39,206 bases of DNA, from positions 145,666 to 184,871 of the forward strand of contig NZ_KE383934.1 of NCBI RefSeq assembly GCF_000422845.1, read 5' to 3'. A program made the translations under genes and the position numbers. A model generated the notes under the pieces. That model had not been told where the DNA came from. It made no database searches and saw only the letters and a program-made list of their open reading frames with translations. Origin of the DNA: Oceanobacter kriegii DSM 6294. GTDB lineage: Bacteria > Pseudomonadota > Gammaproteobacteria > Pseudomonadales > Oceanobacteraceae. This document shows positions 25,250 through 32,846 of this stretch, piece after piece. Position 1 is the stretch's first letter. Each line of letters begins with the position of its first letter.

Positions 25250-26224
25250 TCACACTCCAGAGCGCTGAAACCCTTCCGGTGCAGGTAGCTGCTGCAAGCC
25301 TTTCAGAACGTCGGGCTGCCAGTGTTCTACCGCCCATTGCAATACTGCGGTGTTGCCTGCCCCGCGCAGCGACTCTGGCGGTTGCTGGCGTAGCCAGTCC
25401 AATGCAGTCCAGAGGGTATTGCCGCTGTCGTCTGCTTGCAGCGCCCGGGCGAGGTTTTGTTTGCTGAGCTTCTGGCCGTTGCGTTCAACGGCGACGGGAA
25501 TGTGCATATAGCTGGGTGATGGCCAGCCCAATGCCCGGTGCATCAGTATTTGGCGTTGGGTGGAGTCAATCAGGTCGATGCCGCGCACCACGTGGGTGAT
25601 GCCCTGATCGTGGTCGTCGGTAATCACGGCCAGCTGATAGGACCATAAAAAATCACGTCGGCGAATCACAAAATCACCAATGTCGCTGCTTGGTGTGAGG
25701 CAAAACCGGCCTTGCAGGCGGTCATCGAAGCACAGCGGCTGTTGTTGCTCGGCGGCCACCTTGAAGCGCCAGGCGCAAGCGATGGACAAGTCTATCGAAT
25801 GACGATCAAACGCGGGTGGCTGAGCTACGCATTGACCATCCAGGTGCTCGTTTCCCGCAAGCTGCTTGCGCGAGCAAACACAGGGGAAGCTGTCGGCGGA
25901 TGCAATAAGCTGCTGCAGCACGGCTTCATAGGCGTCGTTGCGGTCACTTTGGTAGCGCACGTCGCCATCCCAATCAAAACCGTAGGCTTCCAGAATGTGC
26001 AAAATGCTGTCGGCGGCTTGAGGGTCTTCCCTTGGAGGATCGAGATTTTCGATGCGGACCAACCAACGGCCATTGTGCGCGCGGGCATCCAGATAACTGG
26101 CCAGAGCGGCCAATAACGAGCCAAAGTGCAGTGGGCCGGTAGGTGAGGGCGCAAAGCGGCCAACGTAGCCGGAAGGGCGGGATTCGGAGTGGTTTGAATG
26201 TTCGAGCGAAGTCGTTGCGGTCAT
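25250..26224 (-). CDS. gluQ: Glutamyl-Q tRNA(Asp) synthetase
   Basis: A paralogue of the glutamyl-tRNA synthetase catalytic core that attaches glutamate to queuosine in tRNA(Asp). The 324 residues lack the anticodon-binding half. The class I motifs are GRFAPSPTGPLHFGS (HIGH-type) and GQKLSKQN (KMSKS-type). The zinc-site cysteines appear as CVCSR and later GQC. It keeps its usual place next to dksA (E. coli yadB-dksA; Pseudomonas alike). The ATG at 26224 starts MTATTSLEHS; a TTG at 26284 is in frame but would only add hydrophobic residues. It starts 70 bases after dksA and is probably cotranscribed. Confidence 0.94.
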   Translation of the reverse strand: MTATTSLEHSNHSESRPSGYVGRFAPSPTGPLHFGSLLAALASYLDARAHNGRWLVRIENLDPPREDPQAADSILHILEAYGFDWDGDVRYQSDRNDAYEAVLQQLIASADSFPCVCSRKQLAGNEHLDGQCVAQPPAFDRHSIDLSIACAWRFKVAAEQQQPLCFDDRLQGRFCLTPSSDIGDFVIRRRDFLWSYQLAVITDDHDQGITHVVRGIDLIDSTQRQILMHRALGWPSPSYMHIPVAVERNGQKLSKQNLARALQADDSGNTLWTALDWLRQQPPESLRGAGNTAVLQWAVEHWQPDVLKGLQQLPAPEGFQRSGV

Positions 26225-26293
26225 GGGGGCTGCCGCTGATAAGAGAGTCAGGAGCGCCAAAGCCCTTGTGGGGCCTCGGCGCAAGCACGGGTG

Positions 26294-26728
26294 TTATACG
26301 CCCAGTTGCTTTTCCTTGATTTCGGCCAGGGTCTTGCAGTCGATGCACAGATCGGCCGTTGGACGGGCTTCCAGACGACGGATGCCAATCTCAACACCAC
26401 ACGCATCGCAGAAGCCGTAATCGCCTTTGTCGATCTTGTCGATGGTTTTGTTGATCTTTTTGATCAGCTTGCGCTCACGGTCACGAGTACGCAGTTCGAG
26501 GCTGAATTCCTCTTCCTGGCTGGCGCGGTCATTAGGATCGGCGTAGTTCTCGAGCTCAGTTTGCATGTGCTCTTTGGTGCGATCGACCTCTTCCATCAGC
26601 TCTTGCTTCCACTTGCGCAGGATGTCTGCGAAGTGCTCAAGCTGAGCGTCACTCATGTACTCTTCATCCGCTGAAGCCACGTATGGCGTGAAGTCTGTGA
26701 GAGCGAATTCTTTCTTCTCTTGCGGCAT
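26294..26728 (-). CDS. dksA: RNA polymerase-binding transcription factor DksA
   Basis: Binds the RNA polymerase secondary channel and works with ppGpp in the stringent response. The 144-residue protein has the coiled-coil helical region with the acidic tip (YADPNDRASQEEEFSLELRTRDRERKL, where the key Asp/Ala sit in DPNDRAS). A four-cysteine zinc finger follows (FCDACG…LCIDC). The start has a GAGG ribosome site. The leader upstream is long and contains several hairpins. Confidence 0.97.
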   Translation of the reverse strand: MPQEKKEFALTDFTPYVASADEEYMSDAQLEHFADILRKWKQELMEEVDRTKEHMQTELENYADPNDRASQEEEFSLELRTRDRERKLIKKINKTIDKIDKGDYGFCDACGVEIGIRRLEARPTADLCIDCKTLAEIKEKQLGV

Positions 26729-27177
26729 GGTATTGCTGCCTCACGTAATGGGTTCAACCAACCGAACACATTGCCTTGGGAATCGGGTTTTCGTTACCGA
26801 AAGACCGTCCTTCTCCCGAGGCCCCAAAATAATAAGGCGGGCAAACTATCAGATAACGGCGCAAGCGCCAACTATTTCATCGCGCCACCATTATCTGAGT
26901 CACCCTCCGAAGGGACTGACTGATAAAACCAGCATTTTGGGAAATTACCCTGTTTGACCCTGACTGCACAGAGTAATTGCCTTTCTGGCCGATTTGGTGG
27001 TGTCGTAAAAATCACGAATGGTCGGTGTTTGCGGTTTGCAAGCGGCAGAGTCGCCAAAATCGAGTTTGTGTCACAATGGCGTTTTGTGAGCATCGTTCCA
27101 ATCCGGCCTCTTGCAGTTTTGCTGTACCGGATGGAATGGATCTCGCTTTTGCATTGATCGACAACAGGCAGTGTGCA
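26729..27177. other. Divergent dksA/aminotransferase intergenic region with hairpins
   Basis: No gene is seen in these ~450 bases. An inverted repeat with outer arms TCAGATAA/TTATCTGA spans 26849–26898. A compact hairpin AGTC-CCCT/AGGG-GACT lies at about 26898–26920. Both would sit in a dksA leader of roughly 150–190 bases or at its promoter. The right part should hold the rightward aminotransferase promoter, which I cannot place. Confidence 0.5.
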
Positions 27178-28365
27178 GTGACTCAGCAAATTCCTTCATC
27201 TTCGGCCACGTCCGTCATGGCCGACCGCACCCAACGTGTAGCCCCGTTTCAGGTAATGGCGCTGCTGGCAGAAGCCCAGGCGTTGCAGGCCGCAGGCAAG
27301 GACATCATTCATCTGGAAGTTGGCCAGCCGGATTTCACCACGCCGGAGCCGATTGCCCGTGCAGGTATGCAAGCCATCGCCGATGGCAACACCGGCTATA
27401 CCCCGGCATTGGGGTTGCCGCAACTGCGTGAAAAGGTCGCAGGTTGGTACCAAAGCCGCTTTGGTGTGACGGTTAGTCCTCAGCGTATTGTGCTGACGCC
27501 AGGAGCGTCAGGCGCGCTGTTGCTGCTGGCTGCGGCTCGTCTGAACCGAAATGATCAACTGATGCTGGCCGACCCGGGCTACCCGTGTAACCGTCATTTT
27601 GCCGCCTTGTTTGATGCCCATGGGCAGTTGATTCCAGCCGGGCCTGTCGACCGCTACCAGCTGACCCCGGCAATGATCGAGCAACACTGGTCTGCCACCA
27701 CCAAAGCTGCGCTGGTGGCGAGCCCGGCCAACCCGACCGGTACCATACTGTCGCTGGATGAACTGTCTGGTTTGCATCAGGCGGTGACGGCCAAGGGCGG
27801 AGAGTTGTGGGTTGATGAGATTTATCAGGGGCTGAACTTCACCGTGGAACCTCAGACCGTGCTGTCGGTGGCTGACGACGCCGTGGTGCTGAACAGCTTC
27901 TCGAAATACTTCGGCATGACTGGCTGGCGTTTGGGCTGGACTGTGGTGCCGGAAAGCTGGGTAGATACTCTGGATACACTGGCCCAGAACGTCTTTCTGG
28001 CGCCGTCCACCATTGCCCAATACGCAGCTATGGCGGCCTTTGATGACGACAGTGTCGCCATTATGGAAGAGCGTCGTCAGATTCTGGCCGAGCGTCGCGA
28101 ATACCTGCTTGAAGCTTTGCCAGAACTGGGCTTCAAAGTACCGGTTGCACCGGATGGCGCGTTCTATGTGTACGCCGACGCCAGCCAGTTTACCGACAAC
28201 AGCCTGGATTTCTGCCTGCGTGCTCTGCGGGAAACCGGCGTTGCTTTTACACCCGGCGTGGACTTTGGCGAAGCCGGTGCGCTAACGCATGTTCGATTCG
28301 CTTTCACGGCCGACATTGAGCGTCTGAAACTGGCCATGAGCCGTTTGGCCGACTGGCTCAACTGA
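27178..28365 (+). CDS. Pyridoxal-phosphate-dependent aminotransferase (class I/II)
   Basis: A fold-type I aminotransferase acting on an undefined amino acid. The PLP lysine is in NSFSKYFGMTGWRLGW. The AxPxNPTG signature is ASPANPTGT, and EVGQPDFTTPEPI and NTGYTPALGLPQLREKVA are typical of the aspartate/aromatic-type subgroup. The C-terminal GVAFTPGVDFG and VRFAF are conserved. I chose a GTG at 27178 with a nearby AGG. An ATG at 27217 (MADRTQRV) fits homologue lengths better but lacks a ribosome site; the frame is open back to 26977. The same gene lies beside dksA in Pseudomonas. sfsA follows after 42 bases. Confidence 0.9.
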   Translation: MTQQIPSSSATSVMADRTQRVAPFQVMALLAEAQALQAAGKDIIHLEVGQPDFTTPEPIARAGMQAIADGNTGYTPALGLPQLREKVAGWYQSRFGVTVSPQRIVLTPGASGALLLLAAARLNRNDQLMLADPGYPCNRHFAALFDAHGQLIPAGPVDRYQLTPAMIEQHWSATTKAALVASPANPTGTILSLDELSGLHQAVTAKGGELWVDEIYQGLNFTVEPQTVLSVADDAVVLNSFSKYFGMTGWRLGWTVVPESWVDTLDTLAQNVFLAPSTIAQYAAMAAFDDDSVAIMEERRQILAERREYLLEALPELGFKVPVAPDGAFYVYADASQFTDNSLDFCLRALRETGVAFTPGVDFGEAGALTHVRFAFTADIERLKLAMSRLADWLN

Positions 28366-28407
28366 ACAAGTTTGCGGGACAGTCGCAGGAAACAGCAGGA
28401 AAACAGC

Positions 28408-29187
28408 ATGCAATACGACAGCCCATTGCTTAGCGGGCGTTTAATCAAACGTTACAAGCGTTTTTTGGCCGATATCGAGCTGGACTCACCGGGGCGTGAA
28501 GGGGAAATCATTACTGCCCATTGCGCCAATACTGGCTCCATGACTCACTGCGCCGATGCCGGTTGCAAGGTGTGGCTGTGGGACAGCCAGAACCCCAAAC
28601 GCAAACTGCCGATCAGCTGGGAATGGACCACGGTGACGACGCCTGCCGGGCAATTTAAAGCCTGCGTGAACACCGCCCGAGCCAACCAGCTGATGTTTGA
28701 AGCACTGAGCCGCCAGCTGCAGCAGGCCAGCGCAGCCCCGGCTCATTGGCTGCATGGCTATACGGCGATTCAGAAAGAACCCAAGGTCGAAGATGGTCGG
28801 CTGGACTTTTGCCTAAGCGGAGACGACAAACCGGACTTCTTTATTGAAGTAAAAAGCCTGACCCTGCCACGCTACGATCTGAAACCGGGACTCGGCTGTT
28901 TTCCAGACGCGCGTACCGAGCGCGGCCTCAAACACCTCAAGCGGCTGGCGCAGTTACAGCAGCAAGGCCATCGGGCAGCGCTGGTGTTTTGCGTTTCTTT
29001 GGAAGGCATTGAGCAGGTGGCTGCCGCCGCAGACGTCGACCCGCAGTACGCCGAGGCGCTTGAACGTATTCAACAGCAAGGCGTTCAGGTGTTGGCTTGG
29101 CCAGTGCGTTTTGACGAAGTGGCGGGTAGCATGAGTGTGGAACCTGAACAGGCGTTAAAGGTTCTTAGTTATCACGACTTTGCTTAA
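28408..29187 (+). CDS. sfsA: SfsA family protein (sugar fermentation stimulation)
   Basis: A 259-residue SfsA homologue; the E. coli protein stimulates maltose-gene expression and carries a DNA-binding OB-like part and a nuclease-like core. Signatures present: LIKRYKRFLADIEL at the N-terminus, HCANTGSMTHC, KVWLWDSQNPKRKLPISWE, and the nuclease-like FIEVKSLTL with PDARTERGLKHL. The ATG at 28408 has an AGGAAA ribosome site. Likely in one operon with the aminotransferase. The biochemical role is not settled for the family. Confidence 0.94.
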   Translation: MQYDSPLLSGRLIKRYKRFLADIELDSPGREGEIITAHCANTGSMTHCADAGCKVWLWDSQNPKRKLPISWEWTTVTTPAGQFKACVNTARANQLMFEALSRQLQQASAAPAHWLHGYTAIQKEPKVEDGRLDFCLSGDDKPDFFIEVKSLTLPRYDLKPGLGCFPDARTERGLKHLKRLAQLQQQGHRAALVFCVSLEGIEQVAAAADVDPQYAEALERIQQQGVQVLAWPVRFDEVAGSMSVEPEQALKVLSYHDFA

Positions 29188-29217
29188 CAATTGAGAATAA
29201 ACAACAGGAACACAGCA

Positions 29218-29535
29218 ATGACACGTTTTGTACTAGCGGCGGCTTCTGCCGCGTTGTTGATGGTGGCTCAGCCAACACTGGCTGAAGAATCCCTGTGGGA
29301 CAAAACCGTTAGCAAAAGCAAGGAGCTGTTTGAAGACGGTAAGGATGCCGTTGCCAAAGGCGCTGAAAAAGGCGGCGAACTGGCAGAAAAAGGCTTTGAA
29401 AAAGGTTCTGAGCTGGCCAAAAAAGGCTATGAAAACAGCAAGGAAGCCGCCAAAGACGGTTACGAGTTCAGCAAGGACAAAGCCAAAAAAGGCTACGAGT
29501 TGGGCAAGGAAAAATTTAACGAAGCCATGGATTAG
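29218..29535 (+). CDS. Exported small protein with five 11-residue repeats (LEA-like)
   Basis: 105 residues. Residues 1–22 form a signal peptide (MTRFVLAAASAALLMVAQPTLA) with cleavage likely after ALA-type TLA, giving a periplasmic protein. Residues 48–102 consist of five consecutive 11-residue units: GAEKGGELAEK, GFEKGSELAKK, GYENSKEAAKD, GYEFSKDKAKK, GYELGKEKFNE. Each begins with Gly plus a mostly aromatic residue. Eleven-residue Lys/Glu-rich repeats form amphipathic right-handed coiled helices in LEA group 3 and apolipoprotein-like proteins, so membrane or protein protection in the periplasm is plausible. No enzyme motif is present. The start has an AGGAA ribosome site, 30 bases after sfsA; a terminator follows at 29641. 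Confidence 0.82.
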   Translation: MTRFVLAAASAALLMVAQPTLAEESLWDKTVSKSKELFEDGKDAVAKGAEKGGELAEKGFEKGSELAKKGYENSKEAAKDGYEFSKDKAKKGYELGKEKFNEAMD

Positions 29536-29640
29536 CTGAACGCGGCGAGGAAGTCCGACAAAGCCGAGGGCTCATCGCAAGCAGACAAGCCGGATTACAG
29601 CGGCTCGATTTAAACGGTGCGCACTGGCTTGTTAAACGGT

Positions 29641-29674
29641 ACGCACTGGTTTGGTTGTCAGGCCAGTGCGTTTT
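29641..29674 (+). terminator. Rho-independent terminator after the repeat protein
   Basis: ACGCACTGG (29641–29649) pairs with CCAGTGCGT (29663–29671), followed by TTT. A near-copy of its left arm (TTAAACGGTGCGCACTGG) lies just upstream, from 29611. Confidence 0.88.
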
Positions 29675-29681
29675 GCTTCTG

Positions 29682-29723
29682 CCCGACACCCGACACCCGA
29701 CACCCGACACCCGACACCCGACA
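29682..29723. repeat. Six tandem copies of a 7-base repeat
   Basis: CCCGACA is repeated six times without a mismatch, ending just before the stop codon of the leftward Rieske gene. Copy number of such a tract is expected to vary by slippage. Confidence 0.95.
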
Positions 29724-29724
29724 C

Positions 29725-30060
29725 TCATTCAAACGGCCGTACCTTCACTTCTCCATCTGCTATTTCCGTCTCCCAGCCGGTCAGTGGCGTGCCACTGCAA
29801 GGGCCTGCAATACACATCCCGTCATCCATGTTGAACAAGGCGCCGTGCGTTGCACACTGAATAAACACCCCTTCGGTATCCATAAACTGATCCGGCATCC
29901 ACTCCAGCCGAATACCCCGGTGCGGGCAGGAGTTGTCGTACACGAACACTTGCTCACCCTTGCGGGCAGCCACCAGTGGACGACCGTCCAGCTCAAAGCC
30001 TTTGGCGTCGTTATCGGGGATGTCGCTCAACTGACAGAGACGGCGGTAGGGTTCGGCCAC
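29725..30060 (-). CDS. Rieske [2Fe-2S] domain protein
   Basis: A single-domain Rieske ferredoxin-like protein of about 111 residues, an electron carrier or assay-type subunit of unknown partner. The cluster ligands are in NSCPHRGIRLEW (Cys, His) and IQCATHGALFN (Cys, His), about 20 residues apart as in Rieske proteins of the small nitrite-reductase/ferredoxin type. No signal peptide, so cytoplasmic. The GTG at 30060 is chosen because AGGAG sits eight bases upstream; a GTG at 30069 overlaps that site. It is divergent from an AraC regulator 43 bases away, suggesting a regulatory link. Confidence 0.9.
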   Translation of the reverse strand: MAEPYRRLCQLSDIPDNDAKGFELDGRPLVAARKGEQVFVYDNSCPHRGIRLEWMPDQFMDTEGVFIQCATHGALFNMDDGMCIAGPCSGTPLTGWETEIADGEVKVRPFE

Positions 30061-30103
30061 GTGGTACACTCCTGCAAAGATTCACGATTGTTCGGGGTTT
30101 GAT

Positions 30104-30841
30104 GTGTCGATGCCGCAATTCTATCAGCGTAGCTACTCCCAGGAGCAACAGCGGCACAGCCACGACTTCTGCCAGCTGGTGTTACCGGTGGCGGGGGCGC
30201 TGGATATGCAGATCGACCATGTGTCGGGGCAGGTGGCTGCGGGGGAAACCATGGCCATCGTCAAAGCCGGGCAGCAACATGCCTTTGCGGCATCCGGGGA
30301 TAATCGGTTTCTGGTGATGGATCTGGCGTTGCCGCAGCAGCAACTGGCGCTCGACAAGCAGCCGGCGTTTTTGCCAATGCATCAGGGTATTCGGGGCTTT
30401 GTCGATTGTCTGGAATACCAGTTACTGCATCGTCCGAATGTGCCCGGCTTGCCGTTGCAAATGAGCGAGCTGTTGTTAGGCCTGCTTCCGGGGCAAGCGT
30501 TGTCGGCGCAGTACAGCGGCCATCGTCAACGCGTTCAGCGGGTGAGAATGTGGTTGGATCAACACTATGCCGAGCCATTGGATATGAAAGCGCTGGCGGC
30601 GATGGTGCACTGGAGTGTGCGGCAGTTATCCGGGCAGTTTCGGTTGCAGCTGGGGCAGAGTGTGCGTGACTACCATCAGCAGGTGCGGATGCAGCAGGCA
30701 GCGCATTGGCTGAAAACCACAGAGCTGCCGGTGCAGGTGATTGCCGAGCGGGTGGGCTATGCCGATGTATCGTCGTTCAGCTACCGGTTCCGTCAGTGTT
30801 ATGGCATGTCGGCGCGCCAGCTCCGGGCTGAGCGGCCGTAG
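30104..30841 (+). CDS. AraC-family transcriptional regulator
   Basis: A 245-residue regulator. It has an N-terminal cupin-like sensing part with a histidine-rich QRHSHDFCQLVLPVAG and GETMAIVKAGQQHAFAASG. The C-terminal two-helix-turn-helix AraC domain has MKALAAMVHWSVRQLSGQF and VQVIAERVGYADVSSFSYRFRQCYGMSARQLR. The start is a GTG at 30104 with GGGG upstream. The effector is unknown. It may control the divergent Rieske gene or the EamA exporter that follows 107 bases downstream. Confidence 0.93.
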   Translation: MSMPQFYQRSYSQEQQRHSHDFCQLVLPVAGALDMQIDHVSGQVAAGETMAIVKAGQQHAFAASGDNRFLVMDLALPQQQLALDKQPAFLPMHQGIRGFVDCLEYQLLHRPNVPGLPLQMSELLLGLLPGQALSAQYSGHRQRVQRVRMWLDQHYAEPLDMKALAAMVHWSVRQLSGQFRLQLGQSVRDYHQQVRMQQAAHWLKTTELPVQVIAERVGYADVSSFSYRFRQCYGMSARQLRAERP

Positions 30842-30948
30842 TCAGTAAACGGCTGTGCCGTTTAACGACTACCCTTTGCCGAATCTCCAAAGTTTTTCGT
30901 CATTTGTCTCTCTACACTGCGATTTTTCTTCAGGGTTTCAAGAGAGTT

Positions 30949-31890
30949 ATGACTGTTACCACCTCATCCGAACTTCCCGAGCGTTCTACCGCGCTGGCCA
31001 CTCTGGTCGGCTCTACTGCGGTGCTGCTGTGGGGATCGCTGGCCTTGTTTACTCGCCTGAGTGGCGGTGAGATTCCACCCTTTCAATTGATGGCCGTGAG
31101 CTTTGCCACTGCCTTTATGGTGATGCAGATTCGCTGGTGGCTGCGTGGCGAAAGCGGCTTGCAGTATGCCCGACAGCCCGTCGCTGCCTGGGCTTTGGGC
31201 GTGGGCGGTTACTTTTGTTATCACGCCTGTTATTTCGCCGCCATGATGCTGGCACCAGCGGTGGAAGTCAGTTTAATCGCTTATTTGTGGCCGCTGTTTA
31301 TCGTGCTGCTGAGCACTCTGGTTACCGGGCTTCCCATGCGCATTGGCCACGTGGTGGGCGCTGTGCTGGCGTTGGTGGGCTGTTGGGTATTACTGTCGGG
31401 TGGCGAGCAGAATGCTGCATCCACTCAAGCGTTCGACAGCCAATACTTGCCGGGTTATGGACTGGCGTTTTTGTGCTCGTTGATTTGGTCGGGGTTTTCG
31501 GTCACGTCCCGCAAAATGAAAGCCGTTCCGACCGATGCCGCAGGCTGGTTTTGCCTGGCCACTGCCGTCTTGGCGTTACTTGCGCATTGGGCGTTTGAAC
31601 AAACCGTATGGCCAGACACTAGTTTGCAATGGCTGGCATTGATGGCACTGGGCATTGGCCCGGTGGGTATTGCGTTTTTTACCTGGGACTACGGCATGAA
31701 GCACGGCAACCTGGCGCTGCTTGGGGTTATTTCCTACTTCGCACCCTTGATCTCAGTGGCGTTGTTGCTGCTGGTTGGCGAAGGCGAATGGCGTATTGAA
31801 GTGGGCGTTGCGGCGGTAGCGATCAGCCTTGGGGCTTTGGTGGCATCTTTTGCTGGTAAGCAGAAAGCTGGCAAACAGAAGGCCGCGTAA
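30949..31890 (+). CDS. EamA/DMT-family exporter, YddG-like
   Basis: An inner-membrane transporter of 313 residues with about ten membrane helices in two EamA repeats of five. The first starts TALVGSTAVLLWGSLALFTR-like and the second starts at GYGLAFLCSLIWSGFSVTSR. PAVEVSLIAYLWPLFIVLLS and GPVGIAFFTWDYGMKHGN are the usual repeat ends. It resembles the aromatic amino-acid exporter YddG, but substrate cannot be fixed from sequence alone. The C-terminus is a basic GKQKAGKQKAA tail. The ATG at 30949 has an AGAGAG ribosome site. It is followed by the triple small-RNA locus on the other strand. Confidence 0.9.
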   Translation: MTVTTSSELPERSTALATLVGSTAVLLWGSLALFTRLSGGEIPPFQLMAVSFATAFMVMQIRWWLRGESGLQYARQPVAAWALGVGGYFCYHACYFAAMMLAPAVEVSLIAYLWPLFIVLLSTLVTGLPMRIGHVVGAVLALVGCWVLLSGGEQNAASTQAFDSQYLPGYGLAFLCSLIWSGFSVTSRKMKAVPTDAAGWFCLATAVLALLAHWAFEQTVWPDTSLQWLALMALGIGPVGIAFFTWDYGMKHGNLALLGVISYFAPLISVALLLLVGEGEWRIEVGVAAVAISLGALVASFAGKQKAGKQKAA

Positions 31891-31983
31891 CAACTGGCTG
31901 TAACCAAAAAAAGAGAGTGGAAACTGCTTTCTGAAGTTGGGAATTGATTGAGCTGGCGGAGCGGGGAAAGGGTAGAGCAGATA

Positions 31984-32012
31984 AAAAATCGCCCCGCCGG
32001 TGAGGGCGGGGC
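31984..32012 (-). terminator. Terminator of iron sRNA A
   Basis: GCCCCGCC (31991–31998) pairs with GGCGGGGC (32005–32012), followed on the - strand by GA and TTTTTT. Confidence 0.9.
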
Positions 32013-32095
32013 AAAGCAACCGTGATTAGCTTGATGAGAGAGATCACCGTGAGCCTGAGCTGTTGGTGAACAGCGGCGCCATCTCTGACGTCGAT
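31984..32095 (-). ncRNA. PrrF/RyhB-type iron-responsive sRNA, copy A
   Basis: A predicted ~112-nt leftward RNA beginning AUCGACGUCAGAGAUGGCG at 32095 and ending in a GC-rich terminator (31984–32012). Its core UGAUCUCUCUCAUCAAGC and UAAUCACGGUUGCUUU recurs in copies B and C. From memory it resembles the conserved pairing region of Pseudomonas PrrF RNAs. The promoter is -35 TTGACG, 17 bases, -10 TATTGT, overlapped by Fur-box-like DNA. It should be made when iron is low and repress mRNAs of iron-using proteins through Hfq. The terminator stem differs from the other two copies. Confidence 0.85.
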
Positions 32096-32101
32096 GAGTA
32101 A

Positions 32102-32145
32102 ACAATAATGATTCTTTTTTACCTCGTCAATAATAATTCTCATTT
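32102..32145 (-). promoter_or_regulatory. Promoter and Fur boxes of iron sRNA A
   Basis: The -10 TATTGT is at 32102–32107 and the -35 TTGACG at 32125–32130, with a 17-base spacer. On the - strand AAATGAGAATTATTATTGAC covers the -35 and fits the Fur-box unit AATGAGAAT/ATTATC. A second weaker box (AAAGAATCATTATTG) covers the -10. Confidence 0.8.
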
Positions 32146-32376
32146 ACTTACAGATTTTTTTGGCACTGGCCTGAAAGGACGAATTTGACCGGCTGGGCAA
32201 CCTTGAAACTGTCAAAAACTGAATCTGAAATGGCACTCAAACAGGGTACGAAAACCAGGCAGTGAAAGCGGCTTGGCTTGTTATGGATAAGGGGTAGATG
32301 AAGCGGCTTGTGATGACTGAAAGCGGTTTGGCGGGTTTGGATAGATGAACTGGCTGGGGGAAACAGTTTGCTGGAT
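32146..32376. other. Spacer between iron sRNAs A and B
   Basis: No gene or clear hairpin. Short AGCGGCTTG and AGCGGTTTGG echoes recur at 32268–32330. If terminator B were read through, this would be inside a PrrH-like longer RNA. Confidence 0.4.
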
Positions 32377-32404
32377 AAAAAAACGGCCGCTCAAATGAGC
32401 GGCC
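32377..32404 (-). terminator. Terminator of iron sRNA B
   Basis: GGCCGCTC (32385–32392) pairs with GAGCGGCC (32397–32404), followed on the - strand by G and seven T. Confidence 0.92.
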
Positions 32405-32487
32405 AAAGCAACCGTGATTAGCTTGATGAGAGAGATCACCGTGAGCCAAAGCTGTTGGTGAACAGCGACGCCATCTCTGACGCCGAT
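32377..32487 (-). ncRNA. PrrF/RyhB-type iron-responsive sRNA, copy B
   Basis: A predicted ~111-nt leftward RNA starting AUCGGCGUCAGAGAUGGCG at 32487. The segment from 32411 to 32452 is almost base-for-base that of copy A, including CUCAUCAAGCUAAUCACGG. It ends in a GGCCGCTC/GAGCGGCC terminator with seven T. The middle hairpin UUCACCAACAGCUUUGGC differs slightly between copies, so the target set could be shared through the core and split through the variable part. Confidence 0.86.
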
Positions 32488-32493
32488 GAGTAA

Positions 32494-32537
32494 ACAATAG
32501 TGATTCTCATTTGATTAATCAAGAACAATTCTCATTT
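32494..32537 (-). promoter_or_regulatory. Promoter and Fur boxes of iron sRNA B
   Basis: The -10 TATTGT is at 32494–32499 and the -35 TTGATT at 32517–32522, with a 17-base spacer. AAATGAGAATCACTATTG covers the -10/spacer and AAATGAGAATTGTTCTTG covers the -35, two Fur-type boxes in the same direction. Confidence 0.82.
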
Positions 32538-32687
32538 AATTTGAAATATTTTTCCCAACGCACAAAAGTCCAGCATTGAACCAGCGGACTCAGAAAACGG
32601 GCCGGGAAAGCGATCGAGAGTGAGTAGAGAGTGCTCAGGAGACATGAGCAGAGCAAACAGGCGAGAATTCGGGAAAAAGCGGCAGAT

Positions 32688-32714
32688 AAAAAAACGGCCG
32701 CTCAAAGAGCGGCC
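32688..32714 (-). terminator. Terminator of iron sRNA C
   Basis: GGCCGCTC (32696–32703) pairs with GAGCGGCC (32707–32714), followed on the - strand by G and seven T. Confidence 0.92.
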
Positions 32715-32796
32715 AAAGCAACCGTGATTAGCTTGATGAGAGAGATCACTTCAGCCAAAGCTGTGAGTGAACACCGCCGCCATCTCTGACGTCGAT
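32688..32796 (-). ncRNA. PrrF/RyhB-type iron-responsive sRNA, copy C
   Basis: A predicted ~109-nt leftward RNA starting AUCGACGUCAGAGAUGGCGG at 32796. The core CUCAUCAAGCUAAUCACGG and flanks match copies A and B. The segment just before it reads GGCUGAAGUGAUCUC rather than GGCUCACGGUGAUCUC, the main internal difference. It has its own promoter, Fur boxes and terminator (GGCCGCTC AAA GAGCGGCC, seven T). It is first in transcription order. The downstream spacer to copy B is about 200 bases. Confidence 0.86.
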
Positions 32797-32802
32797 GAGT
32801 AA

Positions 32803-32846
32803 ACAATAGTGATTCTCATTTGTGTTATCAAGAATAATTCTCATTA
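32803..32846 (-). promoter_or_regulatory. Promoter and Fur boxes of iron sRNA C
   Basis: The -10 TATTGT is at 32803–32808 and the -35 TTGATA at 32826–32831, with a 17-base spacer. AAATGAGAATCACTATTG lies over the -10/spacer and AATGAGAATTATTCTTGATA over the -35. This is the best Fur-consensus match of the three. Confidence 0.84.

Noticed and set aside
31734-32497. Paralogous leftward reading frames beginning MFTHRRQRWRRC inside the iron sRNA copies
   Set aside because: They start with TTG inside the -10 box, run across terminators and exist only because the RNA genes are repeated; no ribosome site.
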